The notes below the pieces were generated by a model. The model was not told the origin of the DNA, made no database searches, and saw only the letters and a program-made list of their open reading frames with translations. 64,000 nt of DNA from Bugula neritina (Eukaryota > Bryozoa > Gymnolaemata > Cheilostomatida > Bugulidae). Positions 26,201 through 48,400 of the stretch are shown here, in pieces. Where the stretch lies: positions 14,819,998 through 14,883,997 of the forward strand of contig OZ037767.1 of the NCBI GenBank assembly GCA_964035545.1, given 5' to 3'. A program made the translations under genes and the position numbers. The stretch's first letter is position 1. Each line of letters opens with the position of its first letter.

Positions 26201-27404
26201 ATATACAGCATAATATAACATATGCTATTACGTAGCATATACTTATACATATACTTATACATCATAGTACATAATATATATTACATATACGGTGTTTATT
26301 ACATCATATACACACCTACATGGTATATTTTACATAATATGTATTAGATAACGTAATATATTACATATAATATATAAATCATATAATACATTTTAGGTAA
26401 GATTGAACAATGTAGATGATATGAATGACATAACATTACATCATATATATCACATAACATAGAAACAAAACAATCATAGCAATGTATTACTCAGTGAGTC
26501 AACTGAAATGATTACTCTAACTTCAATATTGTATAACTGAACTACTTACCAAGAGGTTTGTGTAGCACACTCTCTTGTTTGGAAGGAAGAATTGGATCAT
26601 CCTCAACTGTAGTGCCCTCTGGTGATGAGATATGACGTGAAGTTGTGTATCCCAAGGCGTCGATATCCTTGGCCAACTCTTCTAGATCCGCTTCTGTAAC
26701 TGGCGGCAACTTTAGCTCCTTCGGGATATATTTATCCAAGTTTTCCACCTTTTCCTAAACATATGTGAGATGTGTTGCTAAGCAACCATAACCACACAAT
26801 GATCTCTGGACAAAAACTGCTTGATAGGAGTATTATAATACAAAATGTAATTTTTTGTCAGATTCATTTAAAACTATCTCAACAATGAAATGTAACTAAT
26901 TACAGTTCCAAGTAGAGTAATAAATTATATAGTCTCTTTACAAAAAACACTGAAAATAACATGTCCTAGCTATTGATGATTACATTACATAAAAGATTAT
27001 AAGTTCATTAAAATAGTTTTCAAAGTAGAAGTAACTTCGCGAGTACAACAATCCTAATTAGTTAGATTGATTACTTCGAGCTGGCAAAGACAACATTAAA
27101 CTTGACTGCCTTATCAAAATCATAATAAGAATTTAGAACAGCTTGTTTGGTGAACACTACTCCCTCCTAAAAGTTGCACCTGTATCTTGGCTTGCTGTAC
27201 CACAGCTGTACTGACTGTCTGTTCAATTCTACTTCCAACATTCCTCGTCAGATGATTCCAGCTGGAATTATGCCAATAGACGTTTGCTTTCTTACATTCG
27301 GTCTTACAGGCACTTTCAGCTACCCTCTGCAGACCCCTCAGCACTCCAAGGGCATCAGAAATTCTCCCGGATGAAGACATCCTGCACTGACTGTACGGAA
27401 ACAA
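20253..27404 (-). CDS. COQ8: COQ8 atypical kinase (ADCK3/ADCK4 family)
   Basis: Fourteen coding exons, in transcript order: 27180-27380 (an in-frame ATG also lies at 27404), 26550-26754, 26030-26130, 25563-25704, 25260-25391, 24622-24707, 24039-24128, 23500-23632, 22989-23082, 22600-22745, 21676-21779, 21376-21528, 20916-21044, 20253-20390. Phases agree and give about 617 residues, close to human COQ8A (647). The family supports ubiquinone synthesis on the mitochondrial inner membrane as an ATPase-like unorthodox kinase. Diagnostic parts are present in order: [19 protein letters not shown], the KxGQ motif ([12 protein letters not shown]), the alanine-rich loop (FAAASIGQV), the ATP lysine (VAVKVQYPG), [10 protein letters not shown] in place of the usual HRD loop, [10 protein letters not shown], and a C-terminal [12 protein letters not shown]. 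Nothing is missing, so it should be functional. Its introns hold seven tandem arrays, several anchored on splice sites. One copy is expected in most invertebrates, so I do not choose between COQ8A and COQ8B. Confidence 0.96.
20637..20735. repeat. CAGACA/CACA low-complexity repeat
   Basis: Short repeats of acacccagacag grading into acacacacaga, in the last intron of COQ8. Open frames rich in CVCV across it are artefacts of the repeat. Confidence 0.9.
20872..20931. repeat. Triplicated exon-13 donor of COQ8
   Basis: The junction sequence acttaccttgagca (minus strand: tgctcaag|gtaagt) occurs three times in 60 bp. The copy at 20916 keeps the frame that joins to exon 14. The other two lie just inside the intron and are equally good consensus donors. 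Confidence 0.85.
21196..21362. repeat. 20-21-bp minisatellite abutting COQ8 exon-12 donor
   Basis: About eight units of the type taccccaggctatcaacta. The array stops about 12 bp from the donor at 21375. The sequence next to the donor (caggctgtaacttacc) resembles a diverged unit. Confidence 0.85.
21772..22217. repeat. 22-bp minisatellite carrying COQ8 exon-11 acceptor
   Basis: About 20 units of cagacctgtcaatatacata plus ta. On the minus strand every unit reads tgttgacag|gtctg, the same as the real acceptor ttggcag|gtctg at 21780/21779, so each unit is a copy of the 3' splice site plus the first five exon bases. Confidence 0.92.
22282..22492 (-). mobile_element. tRNA-derived SINE, copy 1
   Basis: The tRNA-like head is on the minus strand at 22430-22490, with an A-box-like ctaggggttagagcg and a perfect B box (gggttcgaaccc). 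The body follows, containing gttaggaagagtatccag, then a tail ending gtctcac-like near the left edge. Copies 2 and 3 match along the full length. The body core resembles the conserved ggaagggcatcc-type domains of marine-invertebrate SINEs. It lies in COQ8 intron 10. Confidence 0.82.
23100..23425. repeat. AT-only low-complexity stretch
   Basis: Mixtures of atattatatta-type words in COQ8 intron 8, with no unit long enough to call a minisatellite. Confidence 0.8.
23776..24037. repeat. 37-bp minisatellite starting at COQ8 exon-7 donor
   Basis: About seven units containing ctagtgaatatgacactgag then tataaggtgctgcc. On the minus strand the first unit begins at the donor itself: gtcagcaatttatactcag at the junction matches ggcagcaccttatactcag in the later units. 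Confidence 0.88.
24301..24522. repeat. 21-bp minisatellite in COQ8 intron 6
   Basis: About ten units of ctataccacaagttctacaa plus t. The minus strand stays open as a cysteine-rich repeat peptide because 21 is a multiple of three; I do not take this as coding. Confidence 0.93.
25060..25277. repeat. 23-bp minisatellite copying COQ8 exon-5 donor
   Basis: About nine units. On the minus strand each reads close to gtcaaatgttgagtatacaa then ggt, which is the last 20 bases of exon 5 (coding QMLSIQ, just after the KxGQ lysine) plus the start of the intron. The exon copy is the boundary unit, at 25260-25278. Confidence 0.9.
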
Positions 27405-29444
27405 AACATAATTAATTGAAATTTAATTATTATGATTAACTAGCAGCCGTGGTCTAGTGGTTTAATGATTAACTAAGTAATTATAATAATAATTGTAAAA
27501 TAAATTAATTTATCCCTAGTACTATAGGTATAAGTGAACAACTATAGTGAGTTAGTCTATAAGATTAGAAAATATTGATACTTATAGGCTATAAAAATGC
27601 TTTAGTTAACAGTTGAACTTAATCAGTCAATGCTAATATAAATAAATATAGTCATACACTTACAGTCATTTGTAGTTATACTAACAAATTACAAGCTGAA
27701 GCTATGGTATACTAATAGTAATACTTTAACTAATAGTTATACTTGAAGAGTTATACTATAAACATAGTTATAATTAATATTATACTATTAGTATTACTAT
27801 TAGTAATACTAATAGTAATAACTATAAGCAAAACTAAATAGCACTGTGTAGTGTGTTACTGTTAGTCACTAGTGTTACTCTTAGCATCATTAAATTTGAT
27901 AGTGATACTAATACTAATAACTTATAGTATTAGAAGTCTAATAGTAATACTAATAGTAAACACTAAAAAAAAAAACAAAATGAAAATCAAAACGTAACAC
28001 TAATAGAGTAATACTATTACTATTAGTATTAGTATTACTAATACTTCAGAGTTCAACTTGAACTTCAAGTTCATGCGCCGTAAATTTTAATTTCATTCAA
28101 GTTTGAACCCATGTTATTGCTCATACTAAACTTTTAATACTACATTAAGTGACTTCAATAAGATGTCACATAAGCAAAATAATATTATACACATTACGCA
28201 AATTTATATTACTAATATGCAATATAAATATTATATTATAATCATTGTGATTGTTGTTGCATTGAATGCACAAATGGTTATGCAAGGCATTACAAAGACC
28301 ATGAACTTGCGTGGTTTTGTGCGCAAACAAGTTTCTGTACGGGTCACTACACGAGCCTGCCTACTGACAAAAAGTTTATTTAATAAAAGTTGAGGTCTAA
28401 GAATTTGTTTATAAGCAGCTGTAAATTAGGAGTAATTGCGTGCAATAGTTTGAGATTCTCGAGTTTAGAAAAAAGTTTTATTATAAGCCCAACTTAAGAT
28501 TTCAGAACCACAAATTATTGCACTTAGTCACCGCCAACTCGGAGTTGCTTATAACCTATTTCAAAGTAAAGCTGGTAAACGAGGATTGCCTGTAATCTGT
28601 GTGAACGAGGGTTACTTTCTCTATATAAATGAAAAAAATATTTCAATTGTTTTCGTATTAAAAATATAAATATAGCATGATTGTGTTTGTACTGTTTTTT
28701 AATAAAATTAATTTTTTAATAACTTTTTTAACTGTTAAAATTAATTTAATTGCAAACAAATAGTCATTATTATTGTAGCGTTCAAATGCGAAAGTATGTG
28801 TATTATTACTGAACACAACAAAAAAAGTCTAGTACTAGTAGTATTAGTAGTAAGTCTGTTGAAATATTAAATTTAATACTAATAGTATTACTATTATTAG
28901 TAGTTATACTATTCCTATTAGTATTACTGTTACTATAAGTATTTTTTAATTAGTTTTCCAATACATATCGCCCCATGATTATAACTATCACATTGAATCA
29001 AATCTTCTTTACCTCATCAAATAATAACTATAGAAATTCAGAATAAAATCTTCTATGGGAATTAAGTGTTGAAACGAGTATTTAATTTTACTAATTTATT
29101 ACTGTTTGTGAATTAGTAACTGATAAGCAATTACTAATTAAATCAAATTAATTAATGCTATATTTTAATATTTATTGTGAAGTGCTTCAACTTTTAATTT
29201 TTAAATAAGCTGAATCGTCATATCTTCATAATCTTTGATAGTTTTTATAAATAACTAGTAAGCAATTTTCTACCTTTAAATCTTGTTAATAAATGTATAA
29301 ATTTTGCTAGTTGGTTGCTGATTTATTGAAGGGGTAACTGTAAAGTGATGTCATATATGTTTTTTCAATGCGATAGTTTATTGTTTCTGGCTAGCACCAA
29401 TAATATCTTATGCGCACATAATCACATGTGTTTGATTGTAGGTC
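27405..29444. other. Region between divergent COQ8 and MRPL9
   Basis: No gene was recognised in these 2 kb, which contain the 5' flanks of two divergent mitochondrial genes. There is no clear TATA box. About 27700-28060 and 28830-28940 are rich in self-complementary attagtattactaatagt words. A fragment like a tRNA-derived SINE head (ccgtggtctagtggttta) is near 27447-27466, and a foldback element is at 28409-28553. Confidence 0.6.
28409..28553. mobile_element. Foldback element, second copy
   Basis: Its arms are ttataagcagctgtaa... and its inverse ...agttgcttataac, each about 45 bp with mismatches. The right arm (ttattgcacttagtcaccg) closely matches the right arm of the element at 5016-5189, and the left arms match as well. 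Confidence 0.65.
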
Positions 29445-39253
<9,809 letters not shown>

Positions 39254-39427
39254 CCACAGAGAGTTGCGTGACTTGAAGAGCTGCATGATGTGACTTATTG
39301 TCAATGTGACCTGTTGGTGTAACATATGTGACAATTTCTAGATCTTAAAGTGTATCTGTAAATTCTCAGAACTGTGTATATCTGTTAAAACTTCCTTCTT
39401 CTGTGGGAAGCAAATGTTTTTATTTGG

Positions 39428-39433
39428 AATAAA
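39428..39433 (+). terminator. MRPL9 polyadenylation signal AATAAA
   Basis: A canonical hexamer 175 bp past the stop codon, followed by a T-rich stretch. Confidence 0.7.
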
Positions 39434-42237
39434 ACTGTTAAACCAGCTCCAACTCTATGCAGTTATTCTTCTATATTATAATATTTAGCTAGGTCACGAG
39501 GAACTTTTGCTCCCAGTCAGAGTTTGGATGCTTGCCAAATATCTATTTCTTTTTTAAGCAAATGTCTATTGAAAGCCAGCGAGGCGTGTGCCTTTTATAA
39601 CTGCCATTATATGCTCTGAATCCCCAAGCCATAGCTTTCTTCCTTGTAAGCAAAACCTACTAACTCTGCATTGTTTTAGTAATTTAAAATGCTATTACGG
39701 GATTGCAGAAGTTCACTGGTAAAGTTTAAGTAGCCACAAGTTATACTCAAGTTACTAAGTCCTAAGAGATAGGGATTGGTTGAAATTTGAAATAAAAACA
39801 CAGACAACCAAAATTACAGCTAAATAGCATGTCGTTATTTCATTATTTTCCCCATGCGATTTTATATCCCTATTAAAAAGGCTAAATTAAAATTTGATAA
39901 GTATAAAAGATAGTATACTATTTTTTCAAAGGCAGTTCCTCATTCTTTTCTATAACTGCTAATGACATTTGGCTACAGCTATCTGTACACATGATTAATT
40001 TACTATAAATTCTGTTGGACAGTTGTAAACAGATAAAGGAGCTTTAATATATAAAATATCAGTCATACTTTTGCATGGTAAACATCTGGAGTTGAAGTTG
40101 TAGTCATGTGTTGGTAGTAAGTGCGAGCTTTGCCAGAGGAAAATGTCATAGCAAAAATACGTATAAGTTAGGGTGATTATACAAAGTTTTAGGGCATAGC
40201 CTCATATGTTTGGTGGTAGGGAGTTAGCCAGCACATACTTTCTGAAATAAACAATTATGTTATTGTGTCTATAAGATAGAGTATAATATAAAGCTCCCGC
40301 ATTTTATTTGTATCGAAATGAATAATAATAAAGGACTGTTGGAATACAAAACAGCAGTCTTTGCTGGCAAAGGGCCAACTTATATGTTTTGCTTAGCTTG
40401 TGTATTGTATAAAATCAACTTATTTTGGGCTTGTTTTTGATATTCAAAAACATAAGATTATGTTTACTAGAGTTTATGTGAGTAATACTAGAGCTAAAGA
40501 GAGCTGCGTTACAAATAATTTGAGTTGTGCTAGAGATAATAGAAGTTATACTGTAGAGGTAACTGGCATTATGATGCTTAAATCAGTTAACAGTGAAATA
40601 TAAAATTTACTTGCAACAGCCTAATAGTAACAAAAGTTTGTAAATAATTTCAAAACAATTTTACACAGCTATATTTGCTTAAAGTTCTTTTTAATCACCT
40701 TTAATACATGCATAATTATATTCATTGCTTCGAACTATTTTAAGATTTAGCTTGAATTGAAGCTTTAATTCATTCCAAAACAATCAGAGCACCTTTGCCA
40801 CCCCGAATTTCTGTATAATATGAAATGTCTGTAAATTATTAGAATGAATATTATGATAACTGTGCATCTCACTTGGAGTAGAGTTTGAATAAAGCAGTTG
40901 CGAATCATAAGTTCTAGTAAACTTAGAAAAGCTAGCATGAAATGCATGAACGTAATGCTGGCTGTACAAAGCTGAATGTATATAGCACACTATGAATATC
41001 TAGTTACTGTTATATCAATAAGCAGATTTTCCTCATACCTTATTCTACTGAGTGTGATAAACTGTGCACATGACCACCACAATGCCCCACTACTATGCGT
41101 AAGAAATAATACAAAAATTTCACAGCACTCATCTAAAAATCAAGCATGCAGTTTCTTTCTGCTTATGAACGTTAGTTTGGTTTGGCAAATCTGATCAAAT
41201 AAATTATATTTTGTTACCCTTTGACTCACCAGTTTGACTGTTTAAACTTGAAAGAAAAACTTACAACAACTAGATTATGCAACTACATGAGACATTGTGT
41301 GTGGTCTACACTAGTCAACTTTGTGTGTGGTCTACACTAGTCAACTTGTAGCATGATAAATCCACTTCAAGGGCAGTGAAACTCACTTGATCTCTACAGT
41401 CAAGTGTCTCTAGCCGTGATCTCTATAACTATTTTTCTAAATAAACTGATGAAACCTAGGAGAATATATTTTGATTCATTCTGAATATAATATATATTTT
41501 GATCTGACTAGAACTCTAAAATCTTAGAAATTGGCAAGCTAGTGCATGTTCTTGTAACTCTAAGTTTTAAAACAATGTGAAGTTGAAGTACTATACAAGC
41601 TATATTTAAATTATAGGGTTGTGTGACATCATAACAAGTCTGCATTTGAATTCTAAGTTAAAGTAAAATATTCCAATTCTCTGCAACGTTTACAATCAAC
41701 TGTGGGTGTGAGCAACAGTTTTTAAATTGTACAGTTGCTGCTATTCCTACTCCTACAATTATCAATCAATTTTGATCATAGTACTAGCTTCGCAAACAAA
41801 TATCGCGGGCATAAATGTCAGATGATGAGGGTTTGGGTGATAAATTAGAATAAATTTGCAAATATATACACACCTTAAGCTAAGTTTGTACTAAAAAAAT
41901 TGATTTAGATGATTACTAATGAAACTATATAAAGATTAGGTAAGCCAATTTCAGCTTATGTGTTGAATATTACTAAAGGCTACAAGTTATAGTGTCTATA
42001 ACTTTACATATTGATATATTCAGATGAAACTTGTTGGTATTCCAGAGTTCTAAAGGTTATTTTTTATTTTCCAAGCTCACTACAGTGCAAGTACTGTAGA
42101 TGTATTGTCTGAATAGTGTTGGAAAAAGCTGCTTTGAAAAACTTGAACTGCCTTTGTTCATTCACCAGCGACACTCATTGTAAGAAATGTTCGTACGTGA
42201 TTGCCTTCTAAAGCAAAGCAAATATCTCGTCATGGTT
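39434..42237. other. Intergenic, MRPL9 to NFAT-like gene
   Basis: No gene was recognised. The open frames here are short and unlike any family I know. A two-copy direct repeat (gtgtgtggtctacactagtc) lies at 41294-41349. The right end leads into the promoter of the NFAT-like gene. Confidence 0.65.
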
Positions 42238-42248
42238 GGGAATTTCCC
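42238..42248. promoter_or_regulatory. Perfect kappa-B palindrome GGGAATTTCCC
   Basis: An exact 11-bp palindrome matching the Rel/NF-kappa-B consensus and containing GGAA half-sites usable by NFAT5-type dimers. It lies 73 bp upstream of the TATA box of a gene that itself encodes a Rel/NFAT-type protein, so autoregulation is an attractive inference. Confidence 0.6.
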
Positions 42249-42320
42249 AAATCTTACTGACACTCATAATTCCCATCAGCGAATTAGAATCATCCGTATG
42301 AAAAGCTGCGCAGCTAGACG

Positions 42321-42328
42321 TATAAATA
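42321..42328 (+). promoter_or_regulatory. TATA box TATAAATA
   Basis: A canonical TATA sequence followed by a GC-richer stretch (gagggcaggctgcg). It implies a transcription start near 42350 and a 5' UTR of about 120 bases before the ATG at 42472. Confidence 0.65.
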
Positions 42329-42471
42329 GAGGGCAGGCTGCGTAGACCTGGTTATAGTAGATAGTGCTGGCTCAACTAGCCTTTAACTTTTAATGGTATA
42401 AGTTGAAGTAAGTAATAGAATCGCGATTACTTACAGCTCCAGAACTTACACCATTCTGTCTCAGGCTGGTT

Positions 42472-45400
42472 ATGTTGGGCAACCCACGTACGGGTGAGTT
42501 CTACACTAATCTCTAAGTGACTAGAATACACTGCTTCTGCTATACTTTTGAACTTTCTAGATGTTTTGCTGTTTGACTACAAATTTCACATTTACAGTAA
42601 GATTAAACGAACAAAACGCTTTTGAATTGGTTTTTTTATCTGCCCACATTTTTGACAAATATTGTTCGAAGTTATTGCAGCCTACTATTGCTGAAGCCTG
42701 CAGGAACATGCCGTATTTACAGTGTTGAAACTTTAAAAATTTTCTGCTTGAGACGAAATTTTTATGTTATAAAAACTTTAAATATCATAGATAGTAAAAT
42801 TGACATAAACCAGCTGTACATCAGCTTGTGGTTTCTTGCTCTAGTACTGCAATAAGCACCCACTAACCAGAGCTTGACTATTTCAGTAAACTGTGTACTT
42901 TTCTTTCACAGGCACTGATTTTTCTTCACTGAGCAGTGGATTTATGAACGACTCTCTTTCTGATCAACAACTTGTAGATTATATGAGTGGGGCTCCACTC
43001 CCTACAACCATCTCGGAAGATTACGTGGAAGATTACGAACACGAACAGGAAAATGAGTTTTGTGTAAAGCTTGAGGATGGGGATAGGATCCCTTACTCTG
43101 GTATAGAACAAGATCAGAACAATGAGTTTTGTGTACCGCTTGAGGATGGGGATAGGAGCCCTTACCCTGGTATAGAAACTAGGCTATATCATATTCTGAT
43201 TCATATCTAATACTTGTGATGCAATATTTGACGTTCTCAGTTCAAGTTTTAAAGAGTTCAATTAGGCACAATTTAGAACCATTTGACCTATATTTAAAGA
43301 GAAAACTTTTCAATCAACTTAAAAAAGCTGTCAACATTGGCTGAATTTATGAAACAATGAGTTAAGTGTTTATCATTTTAATTTTTGAAAAGTAAAAACA
43401 ATTATGTCTTAAATAAGAATTTAGCTAATTTGTAATCAAATGCTAACAATCATTAGCATTGTTGTTGACAAATGTTAGATAGTGCTAGCAAGTGCCATGT
43501 GTCAATCGTACAAAACTATGGAAGGTTTTAGTCTGCATGTATAGCCTTTTCTGTATAGGAACACTGCCAAGGGATATACCTAGGAAGAGGAGTATTGCCG
43601 GAACTTCATACTATAGTCCAGATGAAAATTCTATCTTGAACCCTTTATCTGTGAGTAATTCTATTTTTAACACATATTTCTATATTTATCGTTGAGGGTG
43701 ATTCTTAATTTATGTCTTCATCCTAGTTTATATCTGTGTCGGTGTCTATATCTATATCTAATTACATATCATTTCTATTGCTCTGTCTCTAGCTCTACAT
43801 TTTCATAGCTATCTCATTGTTTCGATACTGCATACTCTAATATCTGTGCAAACTGTCATACTGTATCTAAGTCACTTAATTATCTTAAATTATTGATTTT
43901 TAATTGCAGTTTTGCAATTATTTGAAGTTGTGTTCCAAAGAATATTGTAATTCAATAGGTTGTCAATAAAATCAATAAAAAAATTCCCAGAGCTATTGGT
44001 CATGAATCAAAACTAGTCTATCGTTTTCCAGACTGTACGAGTCAAATCAAAGTTGGCAGCTTGCCAGTTTTCTAATGCACTTTTTATTTATATTCATTGA
44101 TAACTGCAATTGACTACTGTGGAGTATAACTTTTGTTGATGGAATGTTCCATTTGTTTCATTTTACTATGTTTTATCTTGTGAAAATTATATTGAATTCT
44201 TTTACGGAGTTATTGCTTTTCCAATAGCTTATGATAATTAATAATTAGTTCTTCTTCCCTTCCTGTATCTTTTCCCTTTCTCATTTTTTACATTATGCCT
44301 CTGCTTTTCCTATACTCTTCTATTTGTATCGACATAAGCAGTATGTGCTCATCGGGATTCTATTGCACAGATTAGAAGGGATTATATATTTAGTAATATG
44401 TTAAAATTTTCCATGCTCGTCTCATTGTCAACTTCCTTGATCTCTAATTACTTTTTGTGCTCATTGATTTGCTTACTTGCACAATTTTAGTTATATGGTT
44501 ACCATGGTGACTTGCGTGCTGATTTAGCTGATCCAATATTATAAGTTTTGTATGATGTAATTTCTTTGTTCTCAGCATTATCACAACGCAAATTTCACAT
44601 GGCAATTAAAAATAGCATTGGTAGTTGAAATAAGTCTGGATTTCAAAATGACGTAATAAATTTAGTAAGTAAATAGCCTAATGTTATTTGGACTCCCAAA
44701 GCCCCTTTAGCGTAATTGGTTAGAGCGCCTGCTTGCAAGCGGGAGGTCTGTAGTTCGAACCCCGGTAGGGGCAATTATTTTACACTTAATTATTAAAATT
44801 AATATTTAATCCAAAATACATTTTTGATTTTTCATAATACTTTTTCAGATATAGGTAAAATAGAATAAACAACTTTCTTTTTTTACAAAAAGCCAATTTT
44901 CTGCTTCTAGTCGCAGTAACACAATGTAATAAGACTGTTACATGAGTGACGTTTAAACGACATGGCATTAATATCCTACTTGATTCAAACCAATTTCTGA
45001 TTCCATACAGAATTCTCCGGAAAAATTCAAGAAGTTCAGCATCAAGACCTCCCCACCAAGTTATGAGGAAACATCTCATCACCTAAATGGACCCCTACCT
45101 CTCGAACCAATGAGTTTCCATCCAACTAATGGAACACGAAGAAGGAGAACTGTGAGCAACACCTCGCACAGTGAAATGTTAGTTGGTCTTTCGCTGAAGT
45201 AAAAAAACTTGCGTTATTAGTACTTACTAAAACTCAGCTTTGTTCTTGTTTAGAGAATGTCTTCTAAAAAAAAGGTGTATTGTTGTGAATAAGAATTGAA
45301 ATCTGACTGCAGAATGTCAGTTTGACAAACAAAGCATAACTCAGTTCACAAAAGATATATAAACTGGCATTGAAAGTAGACTTAGATATACTGGATTGCA

Positions 45401-48400
45401 TCATAAGTGAATCACGCAATAGACATTTCAACGATTTACTTTTAATGCTCCTTTCTTTAGATGTTTCTCAAAGTGTAGTGTTCAGTTTTCCCAGTGGCCC
45501 CCTTGGTGTAATGGTTAGTGCTCCTCCTTGCTAGCCGGAGGTCTTTGGTTCGAAACCCAGTGAAGCCAAAAGTTTTTTACAGAGCTGTATTTTGAGTTGA
45601 CAAACTTATAGCATTGGGACCACCATTAAATAGCATCAGTCATCAGCTGTTAGCTTTTTCATCCACTACAGGCAGTCAATGCTAGCAGCGTGTGCTGCCG
45701 AATTGAATAATATTCTGGATGTTTCGGCCAATCAGAAAACAGGATCATGCATCAGCCTTGACATTAAGACACCACTTCCTACTAAGATCAGACCTTCTTA
45801 TCCAAGTTGCGAAGGTAGCAGAGGTACTATTAAGACTGACAGTGGTGATAATGTGGAGTTATCCGTCATCAATAACATGGTAAGTCTTCCAGTCATCGGA
45901 CACTTTATCAAATTACGTAACTGTTAATATGAAATTTTTAGAAAGCGTGTTTTTTAAAACTTATGATGATGATGAGATATAATTCTGAACAGCGTACTAT
46001 TTTAATATTAATTAAATCTACCATTTAGAAGTGCATTGATGAAACATTGATAACAGACCAATAAGAATGCATATTAGTGAGACTAAGAATAAGCCAATAG
46101 GAAAGCATGTTAGGGAGACTAGTAATGAGCCAGTAGAAAAGCATGTTAATGAGACTGGTAATAAACCAAAAAGAAAGCTTGTGCTCCTCAGTATTGTTGA
46201 ACTGATATTTCATAGGCTGACTCTCTGGTGGCTATATTGATAACAGCTATAGTGCTGCCTCCGGACAACTGTGATGGCGAAGCTAAGCCACACCCACATT
46301 TCAAGGTAATCTCTACTTTCAGTGACTAGGCTGCAAACATGCTTTGTTTTACAATTAAATGTTGAAAACACATACACTAATGAGCTATATGCGTTACAAT
46401 GAGTCATTTTCACAGGGAAATGTAACATGAAACTGATGAGTTTCTAAAATTACAGCGTGTGTGTCATTATCATTAGTATGTCATATGACAGCTGTAAAAA
46501 TGGTATGTGTGTGAGACGCCAAATAAAAACTATGTTTCCCCATATAAGAAGATGTCTATTCGTATTAACTGATGCAGGCATATCCTGTTGGAGAGATTTC
46601 TGGACAAGAGTTTCAGCTGAGGGGGAACCTGACTGCTGTCGGTGCACAGAGACGTCTTGTGAGAGGAGAAAATACTTTGCCGTAAGTTTTATTCAGTTCC
46701 TTGTAAAGTTTGGTTAGCTCAGCATCCCATCTCTATGTTCAGATGAAATGTGCGGTTGTGTTTGGTAGTGTGGATGTTGGTATCATGAGACAAAAAAAGT
46801 CTAGTAGCAGAACTCCGCGGTTGCAACGTGACGGTCACATTATTTTCTGCGTATGTGTAATGGATCAGCTTGAGGACGAGTGGAAGGTGGCAGACTGGGC
46901 GCAGGTCTTCAGTAATGTCATCAATATTGGTAATCATTACAATCAAATACAAACTAACAAGTGGTACTAAAAGCTAACTAAGTGGAGCCACGTAAATGCA
47001 GGAGTCACCATTTTGATTTAGATCAACCGCAAGGAGCTCCAGTGGTGACCAATCTCAGTCTGACTAAATGTCCAATAGAAGGCAACGTATATGTTGGGGT
47101 TAAGGGTCGTAACCTCTTGCCCCGAACTGATGATGCTTCTGTGACGTTTTATGACCCCAAGAAGAAGTGGAGACAAAAGGCTGAAATATCATCAGAAGTG
47201 ACTACGGTGAGCATACAGCACACAGTATTGATATAATAGTTACTAATAACTAGTTAGCTAGTATGCTTGTTACTACTTACTAGTATGCTAGTAACTAATA
47301 TGTTAATTAACTAGTTACTTATTACTAGTAAGTAGTAACTAATATATTAATTAACTAGTTGCTACTTACTAATATATACTAATTAGCTAATGTACTAGCT
47401 AGCTAGTTACTAGTGTTGTCTCACAGCAATATTCACTCTGAGTAACTTGTAATAATGCTGAATAATAAATGTATAGTATTCTTTTTAAACTGTAGCATTA
47501 ATTTGTATAATCTCTACAAACTTTTAGAAAGAAAGTCTGCTGTTCAAAGTGCCTCCGTATCCTCTGGAGAAACTGTATGGTGAAGGACCCTACCCCCATG
47601 AGATTCGTGTGTCCATCTATTTCAAGGTTGATCAGCGAGACAGTGAAAGAGCAACCAGTTTCACATATTCTCGTAAGTTGAGTGAGATCTCTTATAACTA
47701 TTGGTTTAAGTTCATGACTGTAAGCCATCAACTCACACATAGAAGTTTTGATATTACTGGATATCTCAATTTTGATTTTGATTTTAAAAGCGTAAGTTAG
47801 TCCTTTTTTATGATAATTCAACTGCGGCATTGACTGTAGTTGACCTTTTCACGAAAGTTAAAATTAGTTCAACTAGCTAATTAGTGTGATCTTTTTCAGC
47901 ATAGGGTTATGATTTGAAATGCTAGGGCATAGGAGAAGTGCATGGAAACAAACATGTATTGAAAGAGATATAAGAGAAAACGGCATAAAACACAAAGGCT
48001 AGATGTGGGGTAGAAAAATTGAAGCAGACTATAAATGAATTTAATGGAGTCAGTCAAAAGAGGGAGGCTTGTTTGAGAATATGAGAAGAGAGGACTAACT
48101 GATAAAATGTTGCATGCAGCTACCCGTTACAGCATTACACTGCTACTCTAGTCCTACTTTGAAAAAAATTGTTGATAGAACTAAATGCATAGTTGTTCAA
48201 CTTTGACTATAGCGTGTTTATCATAAGGATATAATCAATAGCGTGTATAGGAGCCAGTAACCGTTACTAAAGCGAAGATGTGTCAATGGACTTTTTGAAA
48301 CTTTTTCATTTGGCATGTGATTTCTACCACAAAGTTTCTTTTATTGCATATTGGGAATTCCAACTGTGAATAGATGAGCTATGTAATCCGTGATAACGTT

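Noticed and set aside
27405-29444. A shared bidirectional promoter for COQ8 and MRPL9
   Set aside because: The start codons are 2 kb apart with no TATA box, GC-rich core or other promoter signal between them, so there is nothing in the sequence to support it.
44701-44773. A functional tRNA-Cys or tRNA-Ala gene
   Set aside because: The T stem pairs poorly and the anticodon loop is one base short, so a decoding role is not supported.
46741-46929. Exon 8 of the NFAT-like gene starting at the acceptor before atgaaatgtgcgg
   Set aside because: The preceding exon ends in phase 2, and this acceptor would give an immediate stop; the acceptor at 46717 keeps the frame open and is used in the model.
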